In this document: in pieces, positions 17,141-26,496 of the stretch | Position numbering within the stretch: the stretch's first letter is position 1 | How the letters are laid out: every line of letters begins with the position of its first letter | Assembly: GCF_040111675.1 (NCBI RefSeq) | Contig: NZ_CP157794.1 | Span: forward strand, 3,431,501-3,495,500 | Direction: 5' to 3' | Length of the DNA: 64,000 nucleotides | From: Salinarimonas sp. | GTDB taxonomy: Bacteria > Pseudomonadota > Alphaproteobacteria > Rhizobiales > Beijerinckiaceae | The notes under the pieces: model-generated | Database searches by the model: none | Told to the model about the DNA's origin: nothing | The model's input: the letters and a program-made list of their open reading frames with translations, nothing else | Position numbers and translations under genes: made by a program

Positions 17141-18130
17141 TCAGTCCGCGCCGATCGCCTGGAGACGGTCGTAGGTGTCCTGGTCCCAGGTCGCGTCCGG
17201 GCCGTTGTGGAGCGCCACCGTCGCCTCGCGGAAGGGCCCGCGATCGACCTCGTTGACGTTCACGCCCTGCTCCTCGAACCACGAGGCGAGCTTGTTCTCG
17301 GCCTCGATGATCTCCACCGTGCAGCGGTCGGCCGCGGCCTCGATCAGCTCGGTGAGGATCGCCTCGTCGGCGTCGTCGATCTTGTCGCGGGCGGGGCCGC
17401 CGACGATGGACAGCAGCGCGTCGGTGATGTGGCCGGTGAGGTTGATGTCCGACTGCACCTCGTAGAAGCGCTTGGCCTGGATCGTCGGAAGCGGGTTCTC
17501 CTGCGCGTCGACGACGCCCTGGCTGAGCGCGAGATAGACCTCGGCGAAGGCGATCGGTGTCGGGTTCGCGTTCACCGCGCGGGGAAACATGGTGTAGAGC
17601 GGCGCGTTCGGCACGCGGATCTTCAGCCCGTCCATGTCCTCGGGCGTCAGGATCGGCTTGTTCGAGGTGACGTGGCGCCGGCCGTAATAGGTCAGCGAGA
17701 CGATGCGGTTGCCCGTCGCGTCCTCGTAGCCCTGCGAGAGCTCGTCGAACAGGTCCGACTTCCGGTAGGCGTCCCAGTGATCGAAGTCGCGGAACATGAA
17801 GGGCGCGCCGCCGATGGCGATCGGGCCGTAGGACCGCCCCGCGAAGAGCTGCCCGGTATAGATGATGTCGACGGTGCCGAGCGAGAGGCCCTCGTTGATG
17901 TCGACCTCCTTGCCCAGCGTCGAGGCCGGGAAGACCTCGATGTTCCAGCGATTGTCCGTGCGCTCGGCGAACTCGTCGGCGGCCCACAGCGCACAGGTAT
18001 GGTAGGGCTCGGACGCCTCGTAGACGTGGGCCCATTTGAGCACTTCCTGGGCGTTGGCGGGGGCCACGGTCACGGCTGCGGCGAGAACCAGCGCGCCGAT
18101 GGCGGCGCTGCCTGCGAGAAAGCTTTTCAT
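17141..18130 (-). CDS. dctP: TRAP transporter substrate-binding protein (DctP type)
   Basis: A 329-aa periplasmic binding protein with a signal peptide (MKSFLAGSAAIGALVLAAAV, cleavage after ANA near residue 27). The mature chain begins QEVLKWAHVYEASEPYH. DctP features follow: FPASTLGKEVDINEGLSLGT, GLKIRVPNAPLY (holding the arginine that usually binds a carboxylate) and ALSQGVVDAQENPLPTI. The substrate is therefore probably a carboxylic acid. The gene leads the operon dctP-dctQ-dctM-eamA and is divergent from hutC, which suggests histidine, urocanate or a related imidazole acid, but this is inference. Confidence 0.95.
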   Translation of the reverse strand: MKSFLAGSAAIGALVLAAAVTVAPANAQEVLKWAHVYEASEPYHTCALWAADEFAERTDNRWNIEVFPASTLGKEVDINEGLSLGTVDIIYTGQLFAGRSYGPIAIGGAPFMFRDFDHWDAYRKSDLFDELSQGYEDATGNRIVSLTYYGRRHVTSNKPILTPEDMDGLKIRVPNAPLYTMFPRAVNANPTPIAFAEVYLALSQGVVDAQENPLPTIQAKRFYEVQSDINLTGHITDALLSIVGGPARDKIDDADEAILTELIEAAADRCTVEIIEAENKLASWFEEQGVNVNEVDRGPFREATVALHNGPDATWDQDTYDRLQAIGAD

Positions 18131-18315
18131 TTGGCGTTTCCTCCGCTTTTCGTGTCGCGTCCGCCGCGGGCGCGGCGAACGAGGCTGCGGGTCCGGGCCG
18201 CGTTCTGATGCACGGTCTCCGATCCGTTGGAAAATCTCGCATCGCGCGCGCCGGGCGGCAAGCCCGGAACGAGGCCCGCTCCCGTCTGTCCCTCGGCGCA
18301 CGGGATCGCCTGCCT

Positions 18316-18325
18316 GGACATGTCC
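18316..18325. promoter_or_regulatory. Palindrome GGACATGTCC between dctP and hutC
   Basis: A perfect 10-base palindrome with the ACATGT core also present in the hutF/hutI operator. It lies 63 bases before the hutC start and 186 bases before dctP. Possible HutC site for autoregulation and control of the TRAP operon. Confidence 0.45.
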
Positions 18326-18378
18326 GCACATGCCGAGCGAAACTGACGCCGTGGAATCATGACAGAAGGGACCCGATC

Positions 18379-19146
18379 GTGAGGCGAGCCGTCCGGCGCA
18401 GGACCACGACGCCCGCCACCACGATGCTGCCGGAGGCGGCAGGACCTCTCTACGATCGCGTGAAGAGCTACGTTCTCGAGAACATCGCCACGGGCGCCTT
18501 CGCGCCGGACGCGCGGCTGCCCTCGGAGCACGAGCTCGTCGCGGCGCTCGGGATCTCGCGCATGACCGTGCACCGCGCGCTGCGGGAGCTCTCGGCCGCC
18601 GGCGTGCTCACCCGCGTGCAGGGCGTCGGCACCTTCGTCGCGCGCCCCCAGCCGCGCTCGCCGGTGATGGAGGTGCGCGATATCGCCAGCGAGATTCGCG
18701 CTCGCGGCGGCATCCATTCCTGCCGCGTGATCGCGCTCGAGGAGATCGCCCCGCCGCCGGAGATCACGCCGCTCTTCGGGCCGGGCGCGCCCGCGCGTGT
18801 CTACCACTCGGTCGTGGTTCACGCCGAGGACGGCGCGCCGGTGCAGGTCGAGGAGCGCTTCGTCCATCCGGCGGCGGCGCCGGGCTATCTCGAGCACGAT
18901 TTCAGCCGGATCACCGCGCACGACCACATCCAAGCGCACGCCCCGCTCACCGAGGTCGAGCACGTCGTCACCGCGACCGGGGCCGATCCGGTCGCGGCGG
19001 AGGCGTTCGGGATCCCCGCCGGGGCGCCTGTCCTGCTGCTGCGCCGCCGCACCTGGTCCGGCCCGATGGTCGCGACGGTGAACCGCCTCACCTATCCGGG
19101 CGACCGATACGCCCTGGCGGATCGACGCCGCGTCGGCGGCGGCTGA
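18379..19146 (+). CDS. hutC: Histidine utilisation repressor HutC (GntR family)
   Basis: A 255-aa regulator. The GntR winged helix is at ~25-90 (LYDRVKSYVLENIATGAFAP, RLPSEHELVAALGISRMTVH, QGVGTFVARPQ), followed by the UTRA effector domain (VYHSVVVHAEDGAPVQVEER, ending LLLRRRTWSG). HutC binds urocanate, which releases it from hut promoters. The GTG at 18379 is preceded by AGAAGGG and was preferred over the ATG at 18424, which has no ribosome binding site but gives the more typical 240 residues. It converges on hutF with a 9-base gap. Confidence 0.92.
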   Translation: MRRAVRRRTTTPATTMLPEAAGPLYDRVKSYVLENIATGAFAPDARLPSEHELVAALGISRMTVHRALRELSAAGVLTRVQGVGTFVARPQPRSPVMEVRDIASEIRARGGIHSCRVIALEEIAPPPEITPLFGPGAPARVYHSVVVHAEDGAPVQVEERFVHPAAAPGYLEHDFSRITAHDHIQAHAPLTEVEHVVTATGADPVAAEAFGIPAGAPVLLLRRRTWSGPMVATVNRLTYPGDRYALADRRRVGGG

Positions 19147-19155
19147 GCCGCCGCC

Positions 19156-20502
19156 TCATCCGGCGAGCGCGCGCATGGCGGCGGCGAAGCGCCGGTCGAT
19201 GACGTCTCGGGCGACGTGCCGGCCGTCGCGCACGACGAGACGCCCGCGCGCCCACACCCGGTCGACCGCGACGCCGCGGGCGAAGATCCAGGCGTCGAGG
19301 AACCCGTCCTCCGCGAGCCGACCCGTGGCCTCGCCCCCGAGCGCCACCACGTCCGCCGGCGCGCCCGGCGCGAGCCCGTTGCGCACGTCGAGCGCCGCCG
19401 CGCCGCCCGCGCCGGCGGCGTCGAGCACGGCCCGTCCCGTCGAGCCGCCGGGCGGGGCGAGCACGTTGCGGGCGCGCTCCGTCAGGCGCTGCGCGTATTC
19501 CAGCTGCCGCAGCTCGCCGGGGAGCGTGATCCGCACGTGCGAGTCCGTGCCGATCCCGAACCGTCCGCCGGCGGCGCGGTAGGCGCGCGCGGGAAAGACG
19601 CCGTCGCCGAGATCCGCTTCCGTGACCGGGCACAGGCCGGCGACGGCGCCCGACCGCGCGAGCCGCTCGGTCTCCTGCGCGTCCATGTGCGTGGCGTGGA
19701 CGAGGCACCAGCGGGCGTCGACGGGGGCGTTGTCGAGGAGCCAAGCCACCGGTCGCGCGCCGGTCGCGGCGAGGCAGGCCTCGACCTCCCGCACCTGCTC
19801 GGCGACGTGGATGTGGATCGGCCCCTCCCCCGCGAGTCCGACGAGGTGGGCGAGCTCGTCTGCCGAGACCGCCCGCAGGCTGTGCGGCGCGACGCCGAGC
19901 CGGCCGCCTTCGAGCGCGCGGACGAGGCCGCGGCAGGCCTCCAGCAGCGCCGCGAACAGGTCGCGGTCGCAGACGAAGCGGCGCTGCTCCGGGGCGGGCG
20001 GCGCACCGCCGAAGTCGGAATGGGCGTAGAAGACCGGCAGCAGCGTCATGCCGATCCCGGTCTGCGCGCTCGCGGCGCAAACCCGCGCCGCCAGCTCGGC
20101 GATGTCGGCATAGGCGCGGCCGTCGCGATCGTGGTGGAGGTAATGGAACTCGCCGACGCGAGTGTAGCCGGCCTCCAGCATCTCCGCGTAGGCGCGCGCC
20201 GCCACGGCCTCGACGTCGTCGGGCGTCATCCTCAGCGCGAGGTCGTACATGGCGACGCGCCATGTCCAGAAGCTGTCGGCCGTCGCGCCTGCCGCCTGGG
20301 CGCGGCCGGCCATGGCGCGCTGGAAGGCGTGGCTGTGCAGGTTCGGCGTGCCGGGGACGGCGACGACGCAGCGTTCGTCTCCCGGCTGCGGCGCCGCGCC
20401 GACCTCGATCGATCCGACGACCCGGGCGGCGCACGTGATGCGCACGTCCTCGCGCCAACCCTCCGGTGTGAGCGCCGCGCGCGCGTGGATGGTCGTCGTC
20501 AT
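19156..20502 (-). CDS. hutF: Formimidoylglutamate deiminase HutF
   Basis: A 448-aa amidohydrolase that deiminates N-formimidoyl-L-glutamate to N-formyl-L-glutamate in the five-step histidine pathway. The metal-binding HxH is in [16 protein letters not shown], with further ligands in [17 protein letters not shown] and the late aspartate in [19 protein letters not shown]. The family-specific [15 protein letters not shown] separates HutF from guanine deaminases. It diverges from hutIHU across an 80-base promoter region that holds the likely HutC operator. Confidence 0.95.
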   Translation of the reverse strand: MTTTIHARAALTPEGWREDVRITCAARVVGSIEVGAAPQPGDERCVVAVPGTPNLHSHAFQRAMAGRAQAAGATADSFWTWRVAMYDLALRMTPDDVEAVAARAYAEMLEAGYTRVGEFHYLHHDRDGRAYADIAELAARVCAASAQTGIGMTLLPVFYAHSDFGGAPPAPEQRRFVCDRDLFAALLEACRGLVRALEGGRLGVAPHSLRAVSADELAHLVGLAGEGPIHIHVAEQVREVEACLAATGARPVAWLLDNAPVDARWCLVHATHMDAQETERLARSGAVAGLCPVTEADLGDGVFPARAYRAAGGRFGIGTDSHVRITLPGELRQLEYAQRLTERARNVLAPPGGSTGRAVLDAAGAGGAAALDVRNGLAPGAPADVVALGGEATGRLAEDGFLDAWIFARGVAVDRVWARGRLVVRDGRHVARDVIDRRFAAAMRALAG

Positions 20503-20551
20503 GCCCGTCTCCCGCGTTGTTCTCGAACGCGCTTGCCAGCATCGGCCAAAT

Positions 20552-20569
20552 GTCTATACATGTAAAGAC
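20552..20569. promoter_or_regulatory. HutC operator between hutF and hutI
   Basis: GTCTATACATGTAAAGAC is an 18-base inverted repeat with one mismatched pair. It is centred in the 80-base gap between the divergent hutF and hutI starts and lies 13 bases before the hutI start codon. The TACATGTA core fits the TGTA-type half-sites bound by HutC/GntR proteins. Confidence 0.7.
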
Positions 20570-20582
20570 GAGGAGCGCCACC

Positions 20583-21833
20583 ATGATCGACAAGCGCGAA
20601 CGCCCCGTCGACGCCGCCCCGCGCCTGTGGCGCAACGCGCGGCTCGCCACCTTCGCTCCCGGCCTGCCCGGCATCGGCGCGATCGAGGACGGCGCGCTTC
20701 TGGCCCGCAGCGGGCGGATCGTCTTCGCCGGCCCGGCAAGCGCGCTCGCCGACGAGGCCGTGGATGGCGCGCAGGTCGTCGACTGCGCCGGCCGCTGGAT
20801 CACGCCGGGCCTCGTCGATTGCCACACCCACATCGTCCATGGCGGGACCCGTGCGCGCGAGTTCGCCATGCGGCTGGACGGCGCCAGCTACGAGGAGATC
20901 GCCCGCGCCGGCGGCGGCATCCTCTCGACCGTGCGCGACACCCGCGCCCTCGACGTCGAGGGCCTCGTCGCCGCCGCCCTCCCCCGGCTCGACGCGCTGC
21001 TCGCCGAGGGTGTGACCACGATCGAGATGAAATCCGGCTACGGGCTGAGCGGCGCGAGCGAGATCGCCATGCTCCGCGCCGCCCGCGCCCTCGACGATCG
21101 CCGCCGCGTGCGGGTCGTCACGTCCTGGCTGGCGGCGCACGCGACGCCGCCGGACTACGCGGGCCGCAACGACGCCTATCTCGACGAGGTCGTGCTGCCC
21201 GGCCTCGCCCAGGCGCACGCGGAGGGCCTCGTCGACGCCGTCGACGGCTTCTGCGAGGGCATCGCCTTCTCGCCCGCCGAGATCGCCCGCGTCTTCGACG
21301 CCGCGCGCGCGCTCGGCCTGCCGGTGAAGCTCCACGCCGAGCAGCTCTCGAACCTCGGTGGCGCGGCGCTCGCGGCGTCCTACGGCGCGCTCTCGGCCGA
21401 CCACCTCGAGCATCTCGACGAGGCCGGCATCGCGGCGATGGCGCGGGCGGGGACGGTGGCGGTGCTCCTGCCCGGCGCTTTCTACACGCTGCGCGAGACG
21501 AGGAAGCCGCCGGTCGCGGCTCTGCGCGCGGCGGGCGTGCCGATCGCCGTCGCCACCGACTGCAATCCCGGCTCCTCGCCGCTGACCTCGCTCCTCCTCG
21601 CGATGAACATGGCCGCGACGCTGTTCGAGCTGCCCGTCGACGCGTGCCTCGCCGGCGCCACCCGCGAGGCGGCCCGCGCGCTCGGGCTGCTCGACGAGAT
21701 CGGCACGCTCGAGGCCGGGAAGGCGGCGGATCTCGCGATCTGGGACGTCGAGAGCCCGGCCGAGCTCGTCTATCGCATCGGCTTCACCCCGCTGCACGCC
21801 CGCATCGTCGCCGGGCGGGAGATCGCGCCATGA
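20583..21833 (+). CDS. hutI: Imidazolonepropionase HutI
   Basis: A 416-aa amidohydrolase that opens the imidazolone ring to give N-formimidoyl-L-glutamate. Zinc-site motif: [20 protein letters not shown]. Later signatures are [35 protein letters not shown] and [14 protein letters not shown]. Length fits the family (~405). GAGGAG lies 8 bases before the ATG. The stop overlaps the hutH start by four bases, so hutI and hutH are coupled. Confidence 0.97.
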   Translation: MIDKRERPVDAAPRLWRNARLATFAPGLPGIGAIEDGALLARSGRIVFAGPASALADEAVDGAQVVDCAGRWITPGLVDCHTHIVHGGTRAREFAMRLDGASYEEIARAGGGILSTVRDTRALDVEGLVAAALPRLDALLAEGVTTIEMKSGYGLSGASEIAMLRAARALDDRRRVRVVTSWLAAHATPPDYAGRNDAYLDEVVLPGLAQAHAEGLVDAVDGFCEGIAFSPAEIARVFDAARALGLPVKLHAEQLSNLGGAALAASYGALSADHLEHLDEAGIAAMARAGTVAVLLPGAFYTLRETRKPPVAALRAAGVPIAVATDCNPGSSPLTSLLLAMNMAATLFELPVDACLAGATREAARALGLLDEIGTLEAGKAADLAIWDVESPAELVYRIGFTPLHARIVAGREIAP

Positions 21834-23359
21834 CCGTCACGCTCGAACCCGGCGCCGTGCCGCTCGCGATCCTCGAGCACGTCTATCGCTTCGGGATCCC
21901 GGTACGTCTCGACCCCGCCTGCGACGCGCCGATGGCCCGCTCGGCGGCGCGCATCGCCGCGATCGCGGCCGGCGACGCCCCGGTCTACGGCGTCAATACC
22001 GGCTTCGGGAAGCTCGCCGCGATCCGCATCGACGCCGCCGACGTCGCGACCCTGCAGGAGAACCTGATCCGCTCGCATTGCTGCGGCGCAGGCGCGCCGC
22101 TGCCGGCGGAAATCGTGCGGCTCGTCATGGCGCTCAAGCTGATCTCGCTCGGGCGCGGCGCCTCCGGCGTTCGCCTCGATCTCGTGCGGCTGATCGAGGG
22201 CATGCTCGCGCGCGGCGTGATCCCGGTCGTGCCGGAGAAAGGCTCGGTCGGCGCCTCCGGCGACCTCGCGCCGCTCGCCCACATGGCGGCCGTGATGATC
22301 GGCGAGGGCGAGGCCGTCCTCGCGGGCGAGCGGCTCCCCGGCGGCGAGGCGCTGCGGCGAGCCGGCCTCGAGCCGGTGCGGCTCGCGGCGAAGGAGGGGC
22401 TCGCGCTGATCAACGGCACGCAGGTCTCCACCGCGCTGGCGCTGGCGGGGCTGTTCCGCGCCCACCGCGCCCTGCAGGCGGGGCTCGTCACCGGTGCGCT
22501 CGCGACCGACGCCGCCATGGGCTCGCCGGCGCCCTTCCGCGAGGAGATCCACCGCCTGCGCGGCCACCGCGGGCAGATCGACGTCGGCGTCGCGCTGCGC
22601 ACCCTGCTCGACGGCTCGGGGATCCGCGAGGCGCATCGCGAGGGCGACGAGCGGGTTCAGGACCCCTATTGCATCCGCTGCCAGCCGCAGGTCGCCGGCG
22701 CCTGCCTCGATCTCCTGCGCCACGCGGCCGCGACGCTGGAGATCGAGGCGAACGCGGTGACCGACAACCCGCTCGTCCTCTCCGACGACAGCGTCGTCTC
22801 GGGCGGCAACTTCCATGCGGAGCCCGTGGCCTTCGCCGCCGACCAGATCGCGCTCGCTGTGGCCGAGCTCGGCGCGATCGCGCAGCGGCGGATCGCGCTC
22901 CTCGTCGACCCCGCCCTCTCCCATGGGCTGCCCGCCTTCCTCACCCGCACGCCGGGGCTGAATTCGGGGCTGATGATCGCCGAGGTCACCTCGGCGGCCC
23001 TGATGTCCGAGAACAAGCAGATGGCGCACCCGGCCTCGATCGACTCGACGCCGACCTCCGCCAACCAGGAGGACCACGTCTCGATGGCCTGCCACGGCGC
23101 GCGGCGGCTCCTGGCGATGACGCGGAACCTCTACGGCATCGTCGCCATCGAGGCGCTCTGCGCGGCGCAAGGGGTGGAGCTGCGCGCGCCGCTCTCGACG
23201 AGCCCGGCGCTCGTGCGCGCGCTCGCCGCGATCCGCGCCGTCTCGCCGCCGCTCGAGGCCGACCGCGCCCTGGCCGGCGACATCGCGGCGGCGACGGACC
23301 TCGTCGCCTCGGGCGCGCTCGCGTCGGCGATCGCCACCGACGTGCTGCCGGACCTGTGA
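21830..23359 (+). CDS. hutH: Histidine ammonia-lyase HutH
   Basis: A 509-aa enzyme that removes ammonia from histidine to give urocanate. The ASG triad that cyclises into the MIO cofactor is at residues 142-144 ([14 protein letters not shown]). The catalytic tyrosine is Y53 in VYGVNTGFG, and [15 protein letters not shown] and [12 protein letters not shown] are also present. Full length for the family. It overlaps hutI by four bases and is followed 17 bases later by hutU. Confidence 0.98.
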   Translation: MTVTLEPGAVPLAILEHVYRFGIPVRLDPACDAPMARSAARIAAIAAGDAPVYGVNTGFGKLAAIRIDAADVATLQENLIRSHCCGAGAPLPAEIVRLVMALKLISLGRGASGVRLDLVRLIEGMLARGVIPVVPEKGSVGASGDLAPLAHMAAVMIGEGEAVLAGERLPGGEALRRAGLEPVRLAAKEGLALINGTQVSTALALAGLFRAHRALQAGLVTGALATDAAMGSPAPFREEIHRLRGHRGQIDVGVALRTLLDGSGIREAHREGDERVQDPYCIRCQPQVAGACLDLLRHAAATLEIEANAVTDNPLVLSDDSVVSGGNFHAEPVAFAADQIALAVAELGAIAQRRIALLVDPALSHGLPAFLTRTPGLNSGLMIAEVTSAALMSENKQMAHPASIDSTPTSANQEDHVSMACHGARRLLAMTRNLYGIVAIEALCAAQGVELRAPLSTSPALVRALAAIRAVSPPLEADRALAGDIAAATDLVASGALASAIATDVLPDL

Positions 23360-23376
23360 GAGGGAGGACGACCGAG

Positions 23377-25050
23377 ATGACCGATCCGCGCCGCAACGCC
23401 CGCATCGTCCGCGCGCCCCGCGGCCCGCAGCTCACGGCCAGGAGCTGGCTCACCGAGGCGCCGCTTCGGATGCTGATGAACAACCTCGACCCGGAGGTGG
23501 CCGAAAACCCGCACGAGCTCGTCGTCTACGGCGGCATCGGGCGCGCGGCCCGCAGCTGGGGCGATTTCGACGCCATCGTCGCGGCGCTGACGGATCTCGA
23601 GGGCGACGAGACGCTGCTCGTCCAGTCCGGCAAGCCGGTCGGGATCTTCCGCACCCACGCCGACGCGCCGCGGGTGCTGATCGCGAATTCCAACCTCGTG
23701 CCGCATTGGGCGACCTGGGCCCATTTCAACGAGCTCGACCGCAAGGGGCTCGCCATGTACGGCCAGATGACCGCCGGCTCTTGGATCTACATCGGCACGC
23801 AGGGGATCGTGCAGGGCACCTACGAGACCTTCGCCGAGGCCGGGCGCCAGCATTACGGCGGGAGCCTGGCGGGCCGCTGGATCCTCACCGCCGGCCTCGG
23901 CGGCATGGGCGGCGCGCAGCCGCTCGCCGCCGTGATGGCGGGCGCCTCCTGCCTCGCCGTCGAGTGCGACCCGGACCGCATCGACGTCCGCCTGCGCACC
24001 CGCTACCTCGACGAGAGGACGGACAGCCTCGACGAGGCGCTCGCCATGGTGGAGCGCTGGACCAAGGCGGGCGAGGCCAGGTCCGTGGGCCTCCTCGGCA
24101 ACGCCGCCGAGATCGTGCCCGAGCTCGTGCGCCGGGGCGTGCGCCCCGACATCGTCACCGACCAGACCTCGGCGCACGATCCGATCAACGGCTACCTCCC
24201 CGCCGGCTGGACGCTCGCCGAGTGGCGCGAGAAGCGCGAGAGCGACCCCGCCGCCGTCGAGCACGCGGCGCGCGCGTCGATGCGCACGCATGTCGAGGCG
24301 ATGGTGGCCTTCTGGAACGCGGGCGTGCCGACGCTGGATTACGGCAACAACATCCGCCAAGTAGCCAAGGAGGAGGGGCTCGAGAACGCCTTCGCCTTCC
24401 CGGGCTTCGTGCCGGCCTATATTCGCCCGCTCTTCTGCCGCGGCATCGGCCCCTTCCGCTGGGCCGCGCTCTCGGGCGACCCGGAGGACATCCACCGCAC
24501 CGACGCGAAGGTGAAGGAGCTCACCCCGGGCGACGCGCACCTGCACAATTGGCTCGACATGGCCCGCGCGCGCATCGCCTTCCAGGGCCTGCCGGCGCGG
24601 ATCTGCTGGGTGGGGCTCGGCATGCGCGACAAGCTCGGCCTCGCCTTCAACGAGATGGTGGCGAGCGGCGAGCTGAAGGCGCCGGTCGTCATCGGGCGCG
24701 ACCACCTCGATTCGGGCTCCGTCGCCTCGCCCAACCGCGAGACCGAGGCGATGAAGGACGGCTCGGACGCCGTCTCCGACTGGCCGCTCTTGAACGCGCT
24801 GCTCAACACGGCGTCCGGCGCGACCTGGGTGTCGCTGCATCACGGCGGCGGGGTCGGCATGGGCTTCTCGCAGCATGCCGGCATGGTGATCTGCGCCGAC
24901 GGCACCGAGGCGGCGGCGAAGCGGATCGCCCGCGTCCTGTGGAACGACCCCGCCACAGGCGTCATGCGCCACGCCGACGCCGGATACGAGGAGGCGCTCG
25001 ATTGCGCCCGGGAGCATGGGCTGCGGCTGCCGGGCATTCTCGGAGGATGA
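23377..25050 (+). CDS. hutU: Urocanate hydratase HutU
   Basis: A 557-aa NAD-dependent enzyme that converts urocanate to imidazolonepropionate. Signatures include [20 protein letters not shown], the NAD-binding glycines in [20 protein letters not shown], the [20 protein letters not shown] segment with the conserved cysteine, and [20 protein letters not shown]. Length is standard. AGAGGGAGGACG lies upstream of the ATG. It is the last gene of hutIHU. HutG, which would finish the HutF-type pathway, is not in the window. Confidence 0.98.
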   Translation: MTDPRRNARIVRAPRGPQLTARSWLTEAPLRMLMNNLDPEVAENPHELVVYGGIGRAARSWGDFDAIVAALTDLEGDETLLVQSGKPVGIFRTHADAPRVLIANSNLVPHWATWAHFNELDRKGLAMYGQMTAGSWIYIGTQGIVQGTYETFAEAGRQHYGGSLAGRWILTAGLGGMGGAQPLAAVMAGASCLAVECDPDRIDVRLRTRYLDERTDSLDEALAMVERWTKAGEARSVGLLGNAAEIVPELVRRGVRPDIVTDQTSAHDPINGYLPAGWTLAEWREKRESDPAAVEHAARASMRTHVEAMVAFWNAGVPTLDYGNNIRQVAKEEGLENAFAFPGFVPAYIRPLFCRGIGPFRWAALSGDPEDIHRTDAKVKELTPGDAHLHNWLDMARARIAFQGLPARICWVGLGMRDKLGLAFNEMVASGELKAPVVIGRDHLDSGSVASPNRETEAMKDGSDAVSDWPLLNALLNTASGATWVSLHHGGGVGMGFSQHAGMVICADGTEAAAKRIARVLWNDPATGVMRHADAGYEEALDCAREHGLRLPGILGG

Positions 25051-25077
25051 CGGTGGCTCGCGTCCAGGGCGCGGCGC

Positions 25078-26298
25078 TCAATCCACGACGGGAGCCACCC
25101 GGCCGATCACCGCCTTGCGCACCGGCGCCGGGATCCGCGGATGCGCGCCGACGCGCTCGGCGCCGACGAGGCCGGCGAGGCGGTGGAGGGCGGCGCGCAG
25201 GTCGTCGAGGCTCTCGTCGCCCGCGAGCTCGAGCCGGTCCACCAGCAGCTTGCGGCCCTCGACGAGGCGCAGGTCGACGATGCCGGCGAAGCGGGCGCGG
25301 TGGATCAGCGGCATGGCGAAGTAGAAGGCCCGCTCGCGCCTGGGCTTGTAGGCCTCGAACAGGAAGCGCCGGCCGAACAGGCGCTCGAAGCGGGCGCGGT
25401 CGAACAGGAGGTTGTCCAGGGGCGGGACGATGCGCATCGGCTCGTCGCGGGCCGGCGCATCGCCCTCGGACGCAGCGCGCAGGGCGTCGAGATCCTCCGC
25501 GAGGACGAGATGCTCCACAGGCTCGCCGTCGATCACGACAGGGATCGGCACGGCCCCGATCGCCTCCCGCGCGGCCGCCACCGCGGCGCGGATGCGCTCG
25601 CGCCGGGCGTCGGCGCGCCAGGGGCCGACGTGATGCTGCACCCGCGCGACGAGCGCGTCCGGCGTGGCGAGGCGCAGCACCTCGAGTGCGGCGCGGGCCT
25701 GCTCGGCGATCTCGACGTCGGAGAGGGGCGCGGGCTCGGGCGACGCGAGCTCCGGATGGAGCCGCTCGGTGAGATCGAACAGCCGCTCGAAGGCCCGGGT
25801 GCGGCCGGCGACCTGGATGCGCCCGGCGCCGTAGAGCCGCTCCAGCGCCACCGTCGTCGCCTTGAGCGTGTCGAAGCCGCCCGGCACGCGCGCGCTCTCG
25901 AAATCGCTCGACTTCGTCGGCCCGTGCTCGGCGATGCGGGCGAGGACGCGCGCCTCGACGGCGCCGTGGCCCGCCTCGTCGAGATCCCCGATGCGGAAGC
26001 GGGCGGCGCGGTGCGCCATGCCGCGCATGAAGGCCGGGGTCCAGGCCCGGCGCACGAAGTGGACGGGGTAGTGCTGCTCGACGAACGTCCGTGCCACGGC
26101 GTCGTCGAAGGCGCGCACCGGCACGTCGGCGCGCGCGGCGAGCGCGAGCTCGTGATTGCGCCCGCCGGCGATGCGGATCGTGTCGATCTGCACCATCCCG
26201 AGCCGCTCGAGCGGCGCCGCGTCGCGCCAATGCGGGCCCGCGAGCCCCAGGCGCTCGCAGACGAACCGCCGCGCCGCCTCCGCCTCGATCCGGATCAT
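25078..26298 (-). CDS. YcaQ/AlkZ-like winged-helix DNA glycosylase
   Basis: A 406-aa protein of the HTH_42 (winged helix DNA-binding) family, whose studied members AlkZ and E. coli YcaQ unhook DNA interstrand crosslinks and excise alkylated bases. The catalytic Q-phi-D motif is Q37-I38-D39 in LGMVQIDTIRIAGGRNHEL. The tandem winged-helix core follows, with the C-terminal FLFEAYKPRRERAFYFAMPL. The QID form groups it with YcaQ rather than AlkZ (QPhiQ). It converges on hutU with 27 bases between the stops. Confidence 0.87.
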   Translation of the reverse strand: MIRIEAEAARRFVCERLGLAGPHWRDAAPLERLGMVQIDTIRIAGGRNHELALAARADVPVRAFDDAVARTFVEQHYPVHFVRRAWTPAFMRGMAHRAARFRIGDLDEAGHGAVEARVLARIAEHGPTKSSDFESARVPGGFDTLKATTVALERLYGAGRIQVAGRTRAFERLFDLTERLHPELASPEPAPLSDVEIAEQARAALEVLRLATPDALVARVQHHVGPWRADARRERIRAAVAAAREAIGAVPIPVVIDGEPVEHLVLAEDLDALRAASEGDAPARDEPMRIVPPLDNLLFDRARFERLFGRRFLFEAYKPRRERAFYFAMPLIHRARFAGIVDLRLVEGRKLLVDRLELAGDESLDDLRAALHRLAGLVGAERVGAHPRIPAPVRKAVIGRVAPVVD

Positions 26299-26496
26299 TC
26301 CCTATGCCGCCCCTCGCCGTCCGCTGATTCGCCCGCTATCGCAACGGAGAGAGCATAAACCCCGCCGCTCGCCGTCCGAAGTCGCGTGACGGGGGGCTTG
26401 CCAAGCGCCCGCGACGCGCAGAGCATGGGTAGCCACGCAAGCGCCCGCGAGAAGGCGTCGTCCGCGAAGGGGCGGAATGCGCGGGAGGTCGCAGCC

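Noticed and set aside
15279..17174. Very long plus-strand open frame opposite the TRAP genes (631 codons).
   Set aside because: Product is Arg/Asp/Gly/His-rich with no domain, and it lies exactly antisense to dctM and dctQ. It is a high-GC shadow frame.
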